Of a DNA stretch of 64,000 bases, positions 34,201 to 42,101 are shown in pieces; within the stretch, counting starts at the first letter, position 1; every line of letters begins with the position of its first letter. The position numbers were made by a program, and so were the translations under genes. The notes under the pieces are model-generated. The model saw only the letters and a list, made by a program, of their open reading frames with translations, made no database searches and had not been told where the DNA came from. The stretch is from Nocardioides baculatus. GTDB taxonomy: Bacteria > Actinomycetota > Actinomycetes > Propionibacteriales > Nocardioidaceae. The stretch lies in the NCBI RefSeq assembly GCF_016735675.1, contig NZ_JAERSG010000004.1, positions 310,001-374,000 of the forward strand, written 5' to 3'.

Positions 34201-37200
34201 CACGCTGCCGCTGTCCTCGACCCGGCCGAACGCGTCGTAGACGATGGGCGGGTTGTTGAAGCCCTCCGCGGTCTCGAGCGTCATCGTGGACCGCGACTCG
34301 CTCAGGCCGTTGGTGACGCTGTAGACCAACACGAGGGGGCGAGCGCCGGCCGTCTCGGGCGCCGGCACGGTGACGAGGTTGGTGTCGGGGTCGAGCTTGG
34401 CGCCCTCGGGGCCGTCGAGCAGGGTGACCTTCACGGAGTCGCCCGGCGCGACGTAGTCGTTGGCGAGCGGGTCGAACGTCGCCGTACGCCCCGGCGCTAC
34501 GGTGAGCCGGTCCTCGACCGCGAGCGGCGGCTGGGGCTGCGTGGCCTCCACGACCGCCACCCGGACGGTGCCGGTGGCGAAGGCGCCCTGCGAGTCCACC
34601 ACGGAGTAGGTGAACTCGTCGGTGCCGACCGTGCGCGGGTAGGCCTCGTACTCCAGGAAGTTGCCGCCGTAGCCCACGATCCGTCCGAGCCGGGGCGCGG
34701 AGGTGATGCCCGTGACCGTCACGGGGTCACCGTTGCGGTCGACCCCGGTGCCGGGCACCCGGATCTTCACCGAGTCGGCGGAGGTCACCCGGCTCTCGAG
34801 CGTCGGGGGCTCCGGCGGGTCGTTGGGGTCGTCCTTGGGCACGACGGTCACCCGGAGGACGCCGTTGGCCTTCTCCCCCTCGAGGTTCTGCGCGACGTAG
34901 GTGATCTCGTAGGTGTCGCGTTCCTTGATCCTGTCCGGGGCGACGTAGCGCACGACGCGTCCGGAGACGAAGGCGCGGCCGACGTCACCGGTGACGTCGA
35001 TCGGCGCGACGACGTCGAGCTCGCCCGGGGTGTCGCTGTCGATCAGGTCGTTGACCAGGGTCAGCCGGTCCCCGGACGGCGACACGTCGTTGTCGAGCAC
35101 GGGCGCGCTGACCGACGATCCCGCCCTCACGACCACCCGGTCACCGGCCGTGATCGGGGTGTTGTCGGCCGGGGCCTCGCGCTGGGTGACCACGACCTCG
35201 CCGCGGATGCCCGAGCTGGTGCCGTTGCTGATCGTGTACGACACCGTCTGGGTGGCCGGCGACAGGTCGGGCTGCACGGCCGAGATCCGCAGCCAACGAC
35301 CGTCGATGATGGCGACGTCGAGCTGGCCGGGACGATCGCCCGCTCCCCGCTGCACGACCAGGAGCCCGCCGGCCGGGTCGAGGTCGTTGGCGAGCACGTC
35401 GACGATGCCCGGCGCCTGGCCGTAGATCGTGAGGGTGTCGGGCATCGCGATGGGGTCCGCCGCCCGCTTCGGTCGTGGCTTCACGTCGACGCGGATGGTG
35501 CCCTCGTCGAGCGTGGCGTTGCCGTAGGCCGCGTCGTAGCTGAGGAAGTAGGTGCCGGCCCGGTCTCCGGTGAAGGTGAGCTGCCCGGTGTCGAGGTCGG
35601 TGACGACCTTGGAGCCCGGCTGCTGGGGGACCTTGCCGCCGAGTGCGAGCTCCGCGTTGGGGGTGTCGGGGTCCGAGCCGGGGAGGTCGTTGAGGAGCGG
35701 GCGGATCTTGATCGGCTTGCCGACCTCCCCGCGTACGACGTCGGGCTCGGCGCTCGGCGGGAAGGAGTCCTGGTCCTTGGGTGCCTGCACCTGGAAGGCC
35801 AGCGACTTCTTCACCGCCGGCGAGCGGCCGTCCGTCACGGCGAACTCGACGCGGATCGTCTGCGGTCCGTCCGCCGCTGTGGAGGGGGCGCTGAACCTGA
35901 TCCGCCCGTCCGCCGTGGTGCGCGCCGTGGCGCCGCTCTCCTCGCCACCGGTCGCGGCGGCCGAGTCGAGCAGGAGGGTGTCGCCGTCGGCGTCGTCGCG
36001 CCAGTCCGCGAGCACGGGGACCGTGAGTGACCCACCGTGCGGCACGCGGTAGACCGGCTTCCGGTAGCCCGCCCGCACGTCGGGCTGCTCGTTCTCCGCG
36101 CCGCTGCGGACGTCGACGGTCACCGCCGCGCGCGCCGAGAGCCCGTTGCGACCGTCGTCGATGGTGTAGTCGAACGTGGCCGGCCTGGCCTCGTCGGGCA
36201 TCTGCAGGACCAGGGTCTGACCGTCCGGGCTGATCTCGACCCGCGCACCACCGGTGGGCTGGTCGACGTCGACGATGCTGAGCAGTCGGCCCTCGGGAGC
36301 CGCGTCGTTGTCGAGCGGGTGCAGCACCGTCGTCCGGCCGGGCCGCACGCCGTAGGAGTCGGGCTTGGCCGTCGGCGGACGGCGGTCGGCCTCGCTGGGG
36401 TTCTCGTTGTCCTTCTCGTCGTCCTCGCTCTGCTTCTTCGAGGTGAACGCGTCCCAGTTGTCGATGTCGATCGGGCGGTCCTGCTGGACGTCCCACACGG
36501 CGCCGCTGTTGGCGTCGTTGAGGACGATCTCACCACGGTTGACGCGGAAGGCCAGGCTCGTGGCGTTGCCACCCAGCTCGTCCTCCATGATCTCCTGCGC
36601 GCCGCACTGCGTGGCCACGGCTCCCACGCCGCCCGACCACGCGCCGAAGACGCAGGGGCCGAGCCGCACCGGCTGGACCGGGGTGCCCGAGTAGGTCGAG
36701 GTGATGGTGGTGACGTCGCCGGACGCGAGGTCGACGCTCAGCAGTCCGTCGCCGGCGCCGACGAGGACTGCGTCGTAGGACGGTCCGGACTGCTGGAGGA
36801 CGCTGCCGGCGGGTACCGACGCGGTGGCGCCGTCGAGCACGCGGAGCACCCCGGAGTCGGAGTCGAGCGTGACCACGCGCTCCCCCACCGTGGTCACCTC
36901 GCTCACCTGGCCGGCGTCACCCGGGAGGTCGGTGGTCGAGGGCTTGCCGAAGCCCGGGCCGGCGGGGTCGATGGTCGTCACGGTGCCGTCGGACGCCGAC
37001 GTGACGACGATCGTGCCGCCCTGGCTGACGGCGAGCGCGGCGTCCTCGCCGGCCTCGGCGAGCGGCTTCGACTGCACGTCGAGCGAGCCCATGAGGGGCT
37101 TGCCGACCTCGGAGTCGTAGCGGACCGCCCAGACCTCACCGGTCTCGGGGTCGGTGCTCGCGAGCGTGCCGCCGCCCATCCGGACCGAGGCGGCCGCGGG

Positions 37201-37557
37201 GACGGCCGCCGATCCGCCGTCCTGCAGCTGCAGGCGCGTGGTCTCGATGGCCTGGCCTCGCGCGGAGTTCAGGTCGAGCGTGACGACCGACGCGCCGTCC
37301 TGGACGACGTCGAGCCGGGTCTTGCCGTCGTCGCTGGGGACGACGCCGTCGAGCTGGTTGATCGGCTTGTTGAGCCGGCCGGACCAGCCCTTCTTGCCGT
37401 TGACGACCCAGATGCCGCCGTCGTTGAGCTCGGCCTCGTGCTTCTTGTAACCGCTCGCGCTGATGGCGTACACCGCCACCGCGCCCGATGCGATCGCCAG
37501 TGCGACACCGGAGGCAATGCCCACCCGGTGCCGTCGCACGAAGGTCGCACGCGCCAC
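31270..37557 (-). CDS. giant Ig-like / fibronectin III surface protein
   Basis: A 2095-residue protein. A short basic N-terminus and one membrane helix (about 12-33, VGIASGVALAIASGAVAVY) anchor it with the C-terminus outside. Residues about 45-370 form a propeller-like region (GEVWAVRYDS, GTVTTIDPAG). A charged Asp/Glu linker follows. Residues about 387-1490 hold at least seven cadherin-like/Big_9 repeats with the DxLxND signature (LHPLDND, RPLLND, DVLANDLD, PVLDNDV, FDPLANDY). Residues about 1500-1800 hold three FN3 domains (STPGAPRPYQ, GRVQNIRMKS, PAPAVTDLEA). The C-terminal end has six or more Cys. The start is taken as the GTG at 37557, which has AGGGGGA 7 nt upstream; a GTG at 37578 is the alternative. 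It is the first gene of the MoxR-DUF58 unit. Confidence 0.88.
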   Translation of the reverse strand: MARATFVRRHRVGIASGVALAIASGAVAVYAISASGYKKHEAELNDGGIWVVNGKKGWSGRLNKPINQLDGVVPSDDGKTRLDVVQDGASVVTLDLNSARGQAIETTRLQLQDGGSAAVPAAASVRMGGGTLASTDPETGEVWAVRYDSEVGKPLMGSLDVQSKPLAEAGEDAALAVSQGGTIVVTSASDGTVTTIDPAGPGFGKPSTTDLPGDAGQVSEVTTVGERVVTLDSDSGVLRVLDGATASVPAGSVLQQSGPSYDAVLVGAGDGLLSVDLASGDVTTITSTYSGTPVQPVRLGPCVFGAWSGGVGAVATQCGAQEIMEDELGGNATSLAFRVNRGEIVLNDANSGAVWDVQQDRPIDIDNWDAFTSKKQSEDDEKDNENPSEADRRPPTAKPDSYGVRPGRTTVLHPLDNDAAPEGRLLSIVDVDQPTGGARVEISPDGQTLVLQMPDEARPATFDYTIDDGRNGLSARAAVTVDVRSGAENEQPDVRAGYRKPVYRVPHGGSLTVPVLADWRDDADGDTLLLDSAAATGGEESGATARTTADGRIRFSAPSTAADGPQTIRVEFAVTDGRSPAVKKSLAFQVQAPKDQDSFPPSAEPDVVRGEVGKPIKIRPLLNDLPGSDPDTPNAELALGGKVPQQPGSKVVTDLDTGQLTFTGDRAGTYFLSYDAAYGNATLDEGTIRVDVKPRPKRAADPIAMPDTLTIYGQAPGIVDVLANDLDPAGGLLVVQRGAGDRPGQLDVAIIDGRWLRISAVQPDLSPATQTVSYTISNGTSSGIRGEVVVTQREAPADNTPITAGDRVVVRAGSSVSAPVLDNDVSPSGDRLTLVNDLIDSDTPGELDVVAPIDVTGDVGRAFVSGRVVRYVAPDRIKERDTYEITYVAQNLEGEKANGVLRVTVVPKDDPNDPPEPPTLESRVTSADSVKIRVPGTGVDRNGDPVTVTGITSAPRLGRIVGYGGNFLEYEAYPRTVGTDEFTYSVVDSQGAFATGTVRVAVVEATQPQPPLAVEDRLTVAPGRTATFDPLANDYVAPGDSVKVTLLDGPEGAKLDPDTNLVTVPAPETAGARPLVLVYSVTNGLSESRSTMTLETAEGFNNPPIVYDAFGRVEDSGSVVVDVLDGAYDPDGTTDDLRVSGVSGDPSATVVDDVSVRADRGVAPKVLPFVVEDLDGASATASVYVPPTGTGLPYVVDKALIKLDPGETITGRLGDYVAAPDGGDVRLASGRRSWSASPAQLAVGPDGASGFTLSAPEGFRGPGAVLVEVTTATDETGNEDVTTTDDGATVLLSIPVLVGDDRPELECPSQVVPISAGQSYDLDIATFCKVFTVDPRDEAGLEYSADWSESVDGVDVGAPDGSVVAVTAADTATRGGEAVLSVQAGESNVEEVRFRLAQAPPPTMNPIPVEAMEAGESRTIDIGPYLQAGVSDPDPTIVSVQGTGNNPGVRATSSGGKLTLTADKDARGAQAAFRLVVSDVSSSSPPPERQAEARIQFQVIGVPSTPGAPRPYQQSDEIDTVKMSWAPPDDDGGAPILYYEVKEERKGTTQRCETNECVFRKLVKNSTGNYNFRVRAYNRVGPSDYSELSQTARADTEPGRVQNIRMKSQGDGTITIAWDKPSIIGAARIDDYTITWVGGQAVVPGNQLSFAAPGLNNNEKYVFTVKAQNTVGYSAPRSSAEFQPLGTPPAPPAPAVTDLEAGANQTNMRITWQAVLPEGQGPTVYTVSYTTSDGASGAVPGCQKLASLSCTHQGVPYDGQTYTYRVTAANQPGNRSQPSEGTAIESVGRPAQWGPFTANATGTNQEVQLQYTVPDSRGTTSKVDILVGGLVNKSFNQGIGTYTTRILVPSNEQPYPIQLRVCNEKAPAGCTLSGQQSVQSFGPLANMLNDIPAANVNGRDLTWSISGTSNGDPAQLAVRVNGGPAQIIDLGGAGSFTQPFSFTADDFDRDVRIDVTLQDAAPGGRGTASKGRSDRSGPPPPPTVQVTRGTACSDAADSTLPDCKQNGSQPDCVEATCARVQFLIRGLRTGDGVSCEVDNTRDAWWSKNERTWGPWYSSSDQIVPIYFRGGTTTALCRWDRLAGDDVDFLASPGNW

Positions 37558-37614
37558 GCCACTTTCCCCCTTGGCCACACGGTCGACGTGCGCCCGCCGC
37601 AGTCAACCACAGGG

Positions 37615-37644
37615 AGGGTAAGTAGGTGTCGGAGAATCCGACAA
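37615..37644 (-). promoter_or_regulatory. promoter TTGTCG-N18-TACCCT with overlapping palindrome
   Basis: On the minus strand TTGTCG (37644-37639), 18 nt, then TACCCT (37620-37615) lie about 55 nt before the giant-protein start. A palindrome TGTCGGA-GAA-TCCGACA (37627-37643) covers the -35 and spacer, an ideal operator position. The divergent FHA-kinase operon starts 74 nt away and could share it. Confidence 0.6.
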
Positions 37645-37717
37645 GTCGCCGACCACGTGCGCGGACTGGTGGGATGGGTGATGATGGTGGTGTGGGCGCG
37701 TACGAGGGGAGCCGACG

Positions 37718-38929
37718 TTGATCGTCGATGCGCGGTACACCAGTGGGGCTGGTGTGCTGATCGGCAGTGGTGCCCACTGGGTGCTGCTCACCGACCCGGG
37801 TGACGAGCAGGTCGTCCAGGAGATCTGGGACGTCCTGTCCATGACCGCCCCCTCCGGCTCGACCGTCGTCGAGCGGGTCCTCGCGATCGTCGAGAAGTCC
37901 TTCGACGGCGACCCGCCGGGCCTGGCGGTCGTGGACTTCACCTCCGGCGCCTCGACCACGCTCTCCCGCGGGTCCGGCCACGTACGGATGGCCGGCCCCG
38001 GCCGCGTGCTCAGCCTCGACGGCGGCAACGACCCCGGCGAGCTCGAGACGACCCGGCGGCTCGTCGGCGGGGTGGTCGCCGCCCAGCGCGTCGAGCTCAA
38101 GCCGATCTCGATGCGCGTCGCCCCCGCACACCAGGCGCAGGAGGCCGCAGCGCCGCTGCCCGCGGCCGGCATGATCGACGGGATCCCGGCCGCCATCCTC
38201 GCGGCCAAGGGCCCCGACGGCCCGCCCCCGCGCAACCGGATCCGCCCGCCCGTGGACGACACCGGACCGGCGCGGGACACCTCCGAGCCCGACCCGCTCC
38301 TCGCCGCGCGCATCGAGGAGGGCACCCGCACCACCATCCGTACGCCGTCCGAGCCGCACAGCGCCCCGGTGGCCGGTGCCGAGGTCCTCGACTCCCACGA
38401 CGAGCACGACGACCACGACGGCTCCACCACCTTCCGACCGGCACACCTCTCCCACAACACCGCGCCCACGGTCCTCGCGGTCAGCTGCCCGCTCGGCCAC
38501 CTGACGCCGCCGGTGTCTCCGCAGTGCCGCGTGTGCCACCAACGCGTCGCGCCGCAGGAGCCGCGCCGCGTCGACCGCCCGCCGCTGGGCGGGCTGCGGC
38601 TGCCGACCGGCGAGGTCGTGCCGCTCGACCGCGGTGTGGTGCTGGGGCGCAAGCCCGCTCCCGCCGACGGCAGCACCGACTGGCCCCACCTCGTGCACCT
38701 GCCGCGGGACCACTCGTTCGTCTCGCGCCAGCACCTCGAGATCGAGCTCGACGGCTGGGACGTCGTGGCGCGCGACCTCGACAGCAGGGGCGGCACGACC
38801 ATCGCCCCGCCCGGGCGCGAGCCGCAGCGGATGCGGCCGCGCGACGCCTACGTCCTCGAGCCGGGCACCGTCCTGGACCTGGCGCAGGTCTACGCCGTCC
38901 GCTTCGAGACGGGGGCGGTTGCCCGGTGA
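37718..38929 (+). CDS. FHA domain protein with zinc-ribbon-like motif
   Basis: A 403-residue cytosolic protein. Residues 1-128 form a domain I do not recognise (starts MIVDARYTSGAGVLIGSGAH). A disordered Pro/Asp/His-rich linker leads to a four-ligand motif CPLGHLTPP plus CRVCHQR (about 248-268) that resembles a zinc ribbon. The FHA domain follows (about 300-395) with LGRKP, SRQHLE and DLDSRGGT; the last replaces the common TNGT with GGT. FHA domains bind phosphothreonine, so the kinase encoded next (GTGA overlap) is the likely partner. The start is TTG at 37718, chosen because AGGGGAG lies 6 nt upstream. Confidence 0.83.
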   Translation: MIVDARYTSGAGVLIGSGAHWVLLTDPGDEQVVQEIWDVLSMTAPSGSTVVERVLAIVEKSFDGDPPGLAVVDFTSGASTTLSRGSGHVRMAGPGRVLSLDGGNDPGELETTRRLVGGVVAAQRVELKPISMRVAPAHQAQEAAAPLPAAGMIDGIPAAILAAKGPDGPPPRNRIRPPVDDTGPARDTSEPDPLLAARIEEGTRTTIRTPSEPHSAPVAGAEVLDSHDEHDDHDGSTTFRPAHLSHNTAPTVLAVSCPLGHLTPPVSPQCRVCHQRVAPQEPRRVDRPPLGGLRLPTGEVVPLDRGVVLGRKPAPADGSTDWPHLVHLPRDHSFVSRQHLEIELDGWDVVARDLDSRGGTTIAPPGREPQRMRPRDAYVLEPGTVLDLAQVYAVRFETGAVAR

Positions 38930-40332
38930 GCGCCCCGGTCATCCCCGGGTTCGCGTTCATCGAGCACCTGGGCAGCGGCGGTTTCGCCGACGTCTTCCTC
39001 TACGAGCAGCAGTGGCCGCGCCAGCGCGTCGCGGTCAAGGTCGTCCGCCCCGACGTCCCGCTGACCGACCGCGAGAAGTACCTCTTCACCGCCGAGGCCA
39101 ACGCGATGGCTCGGCTGGCCGACCACCCCTACATCGTCTCGGTGATCACCGCGGGTGTCACCGCCGAGGGTGGGCGCCCCTTCCTCGTGATGCGCTACTG
39201 CCCGCCACCCGATCTTGGGGTGCGGGTGCGCTCGAACCCGATGGCGCCGGTCGACGCGGTGGCGACGGGCATCAAGCTCGCGAGCGCTATCGAGACGGCC
39301 CACCGCTCGGGCATCCTCCACCGCGACATCAAGCCCAGCAACGTCCTGGTCACCACCTATCACGAGCCCGCCCTGACCGACTTCGGGATCGCTGGCCACA
39401 TGGCCGACGTCGACGGCGACAGCGACGTGCGCATCTCCTACCCGTGGTCGCCGCCCGAGCTCCTCGACGGCCGGTCCAACGGCTCGGTCGCCTCGGACGT
39501 CTACTCCCTCGGCGCCACCATCTGGCACCTGCTCGTGGGTCGCTCGCCCTTCTCCATCCCCTCGGGCGACAACTCCACGCGTGCGCTCAGCGCACGCATC
39601 CTGCACGCGGCTCCCCCGGCGACCCAGCGGCCCGACGTGCCGCCCGCGCTCGACCGGCTGCTCCAGCAGTGCCTGGCCAAGCGGCCCGAGCACCGGCCGG
39701 CCAGCGCGCTCGAGCTCGCCCGGGCGCTGCAGCGCATCGAGTCCGCCGCCGGCTGGTCGCGCACCGCCGTCGCGGTGGAGGGCGACCGGCCCGACGCCTC
39801 GGTCGCGGCGCCCGAGGTGGCCGAGGCCCCCGAGGACGCCACCGCGATGAAGCCGGTGACGGTGATCTCGGCGAGCGGCCCGCGGCGGATCGCCGCCCAG
39901 GACGTCGCACCGGCCGTCGAGGACGACGAGGAGGCCTCGTCGGTGTCCGGCCTCGTCTGGGCGGGCATCGGAGCGCTGGTCGTGGCGCTGGTGGTCGGGT
40001 TCCTGGTCTTCGGTGGCAACGACCGCGAGGAGGACCCCGGCGTGGTCGTCCCGACCGAGTCGCAGGTGCCGAGCGCCGTCGTGCCCGACGAGCTCACGTC
40101 GGCTCCGACGCTCTCCGGGCGTCGTACGGCACGCGGGGTGATGTTCGAGTGGGAGCCGACGGTCCCCGTCGAGCCCGGCGACTCGTTCAGCTACCACCGC
40201 GACGACACCGACGACTACGGCCGCACCACCAAGCAGCAGCTGCTGCTGCGCACCGACGAGCCGGTCTGCCTCGACCTCCGGATGACCCGCGGGTCCGACA
40301 ACTCCCCGAGCGTGAGCGAGTGCGTCACCTGA
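38926..40332 (+). CDS. transmembrane Ser/Thr protein kinase (Hanks type)
   Basis: A 468-residue kinase. The catalytic domain (about 1-275) has glycine loop LGSGGFADVF, ATP-binding Lys in VAVKVV (38), the catalytic loop HRDIKPSN (about 130), metal-binding DFGIAG (about 151), PPE in place of APE, and DVYSLG. An acidic linker, one membrane helix (about 338-362) and about 105 external residues follow. There are no PASTA repeats, so it is unlike PknB; it fits the kinase of the bifidobacterial PFNA cluster (Pkb2). The GTG start overlaps the FHA gene's stop. Confidence 0.93.
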   Translation: MSAPVIPGFAFIEHLGSGGFADVFLYEQQWPRQRVAVKVVRPDVPLTDREKYLFTAEANAMARLADHPYIVSVITAGVTAEGGRPFLVMRYCPPPDLGVRVRSNPMAPVDAVATGIKLASAIETAHRSGILHRDIKPSNVLVTTYHEPALTDFGIAGHMADVDGDSDVRISYPWSPPELLDGRSNGSVASDVYSLGATIWHLLVGRSPFSIPSGDNSTRALSARILHAAPPATQRPDVPPALDRLLQQCLAKRPEHRPASALELARALQRIESAAGWSRTAVAVEGDRPDASVAAPEVAEAPEDATAMKPVTVISASGPRRIAAQDVAPAVEDDEEASSVSGLVWAGIGALVVALVVGFLVFGGNDREEDPGVVVPTESQVPSAVVPDELTSAPTLSGRRTARGVMFEWEPTVPVEPGDSFSYHRDDTDDYGRTTKQQLLLRTDEPVCLDLRMTRGSDNSPSVSECVT

Positions 40333-40997
40333 TCCGTGTCGCGGTTGCGGCCTGCACGCTGGTGCTGGCCTGCTCAGGCGCGGCTGCGGCGCGGGTCGAC
40401 CGCACCTCCCCCGACGAGCAGCGGATCCTCGACCTGCTCGGACAGGCACGGATCGTCGACGACATCGGCTACCACCCCGGCTACGACCGCGACTGCGATC
40501 CCGGCGCCTGCGTCTTCGGCGAGCCCTGGACCGACGACCACGCCGGCCCTCGAGGCCACAACGGGTGCACCACCCGCGAGGACGTCCTGCTCATGCAGAT
40601 GAATGACATCGAGCTGCGCTGGGGATCGCGGTGCCGCATCTACGAGGCGCGGCTGCGCGATCCCTACTCGGGCGAGCGGATGACGTGGCGCGACGACGGC
40701 TACGACATCTCGATCGACCACGTCTACCCGCTCGCCCGTGCCTGGCACGGTGGCGCGTGGGCGTGGCCGCTGCGCACGCGGATCACCTTCGCCAACGACG
40801 TACGCCGCGAGCTGCTGGCGGTCTCCGCGCGCACCAACCAGGCCAAGGAGGCCGACGGCCCGGGCGAGTGGCTGCCGCCCTGGCGCCGCTCGCACTGCGA
40901 CTACGTACGCCGTTACGTCGGCGTGGCCGTGGCGTGGGACCTGCCCCTCACCACGGCCGACGCGGACGCCGTACGCCGTGTCGCCGCGACCTGCTGA
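40320..40997 (+). CDS. secreted HNH (DUF1524/GmrSD-type) nuclease
   Basis: A 225-residue protein with a Sec signal peptide (LIRVAVAACTLVLACSGAAA). It has a C-terminal HNH-type domain with ISIDHVYPLARAWHGGAW (catalytic His region, about 140-157), FANDVRRELLAVSARTNQAK (Asn) and a late WRRSHCDYV. About six Cys may form disulfides, which fits an extracellular enzyme. The GTG start at 40320 lies 13 nt before the kinase stop, so it is co-translated with the FHA-kinase pair. Its biological target is not evident. Confidence 0.82.
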   Translation: MRHLIRVAVAACTLVLACSGAAAARVDRTSPDEQRILDLLGQARIVDDIGYHPGYDRDCDPGACVFGEPWTDDHAGPRGHNGCTTREDVLLMQMNDIELRWGSRCRIYEARLRDPYSGERMTWRDDGYDISIDHVYPLARAWHGGAWAWPLRTRITFANDVRRELLAVSARTNQAKEADGPGEWLPPWRRSHCDYVRRYVGVAVAWDLPLTTADADAVRRVAATC

Positions 40998-41009
40998 GCC
41001 CGACCGGGC
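40998..41009. terminator. small hairpin between convergent nuclease and terC genes
   Basis: GCCC-GACC-GGGC begins directly after the nuclease stop and ends 9 nt before the convergent stop. It is short, so termination strength is doubtful. Confidence 0.3.
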
Positions 41010-41018
41010 CGCTGTTCG

Positions 41019-42047
41019 TCAGTCGTCTTCCCAGTCGCGGCGCGGACCGGTGGCCGCGTCCTGCGCCTCCGCAGTCATCCGGCTCGAGACGAAGAGCGAC
41101 AGGGCCGCGGTGATGGCCAGCGTCGCCACGATCACGACGAGGGAGAGCCAGATCGGGATCTCCAGCCAGGCGTAGTCGAGGTGCTCGCCGCCGTTGATGA
41201 ACGGCAGCTCGTTCTCGTGGAGGGCGTGGAAGAAGAGCTTGACGCCGATGAAGGCCAGCAGGAACGCCAGGCCGTAGGAGAGGTAGATCAGGCGCTGGAG
41301 GAGGCCGCCGATCAGGAAGTAGAGCTGGCGCAGGCCCATCAGCGCGAAGATGTTGGCCGTGAGCACCAGGTAGGGCTCCTTGGTGATGCCGAAGATGGCC
41401 GGGATCGAGTCGAGCGCGAAGAGCAGGTCGGTCGTGCCGAGGGTGATGATCACGATGAACATCGGCGTGATCATCCGCTTGCCGGCCTCGCTGTGGAACA
41501 GCTCGCGGCCGTGCCACTCCGAGGTGGCCGGGAAACGTTTCTCGACGAACGCGACGACGCGGTTCTCCTCGAACTCGTCGTCCTCGTCCTCGCCGCCCTC
41601 CCGGGCCAGCTTGAAGGCCGTGTAGACGAGGAAGAGCCCGAAGAGGTAGAAGATCCAGCTGAAGTTGCTGATCGCGGCGGCGCCGACGGCGATGAAGATC
41701 GCCCGCATGATCAGCGCCATCACGATGCCGATCATCAGGGCGTACTGCTGGAGCTCCTTGGGCACGGCGAACTTCGCCATGATGATGATGAAGATGAAGA
41801 GGTTGTCGATCGAGAGCGAGTACTCGACCAACCATCCGGAGAAGAACTCCAGGCCGTGCTGGTGGTCCCACGTGATCCACACGCCGATGCCGAAGATGAT
41901 CGCCAGCCCGACGTAGATCGACAGGTAGGTCGCGCACTCCTTCATGCTCGGCTCGTGCGGCCGACGGCCGACGACGAAGAGGTCGAAGGTGAAGATGGCG
42001 ACGGTCACGACGCCGGTGGCGATCCAGACCCAGGTGGGGACGTCCAC
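41019..42047 (-). CDS. TerC-family membrane protein (putative Mn2+ exporter)
   Basis: A 342-residue protein with about eight membrane helices. The two acidic TerC signatures are present: VEYSLSIDNLFIFIIIM (about 70-86) and LFALDSIPAIFGITKEP (about 200-216). A charged EGGEDEDDEFEEN loop separates the halves. TerC/Alx proteins move Mn2+ or related metals. The start is GTG at 42047 with GGAG 6 nt upstream. The leader matches the yybP-ykoY Mn2+ riboswitch, which strongly supports a manganese role. Confidence 0.92.
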   Translation of the reverse strand: MDVPTWVWIATGVVTVAIFTFDLFVVGRRPHEPSMKECATYLSIYVGLAIIFGIGVWITWDHQHGLEFFSGWLVEYSLSIDNLFIFIIIMAKFAVPKELQQYALMIGIVMALIMRAIFIAVGAAAISNFSWIFYLFGLFLVYTAFKLAREGGEDEDDEFEENRVVAFVEKRFPATSEWHGRELFHSEAGKRMITPMFIVIITLGTTDLLFALDSIPAIFGITKEPYLVLTANIFALMGLRQLYFLIGGLLQRLIYLSYGLAFLLAFIGVKLFFHALHENELPFINGGEHLDYAWLEIPIWLSLVVIVATLAITAALSLFVSSRMTAEAQDAATGPRRDWEDD

Positions 42048-42101
42048 GTGTGTGCTCCTAGCGGTGGGGGTGAGTCGGCGCCCGCGCAGCACACGGACAC
42101 C

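Noticed and set aside
32302-36030. Plus-strand open frame of 1242 codons opposite the giant Ig/FN3 gene
   Set aside because: The translated sequence is low-complexity Arg/Gly/Val/Asp with no domain signatures, while the opposite frame shows repeated Ig-like and FN3 motifs. It is an antisense artefact.
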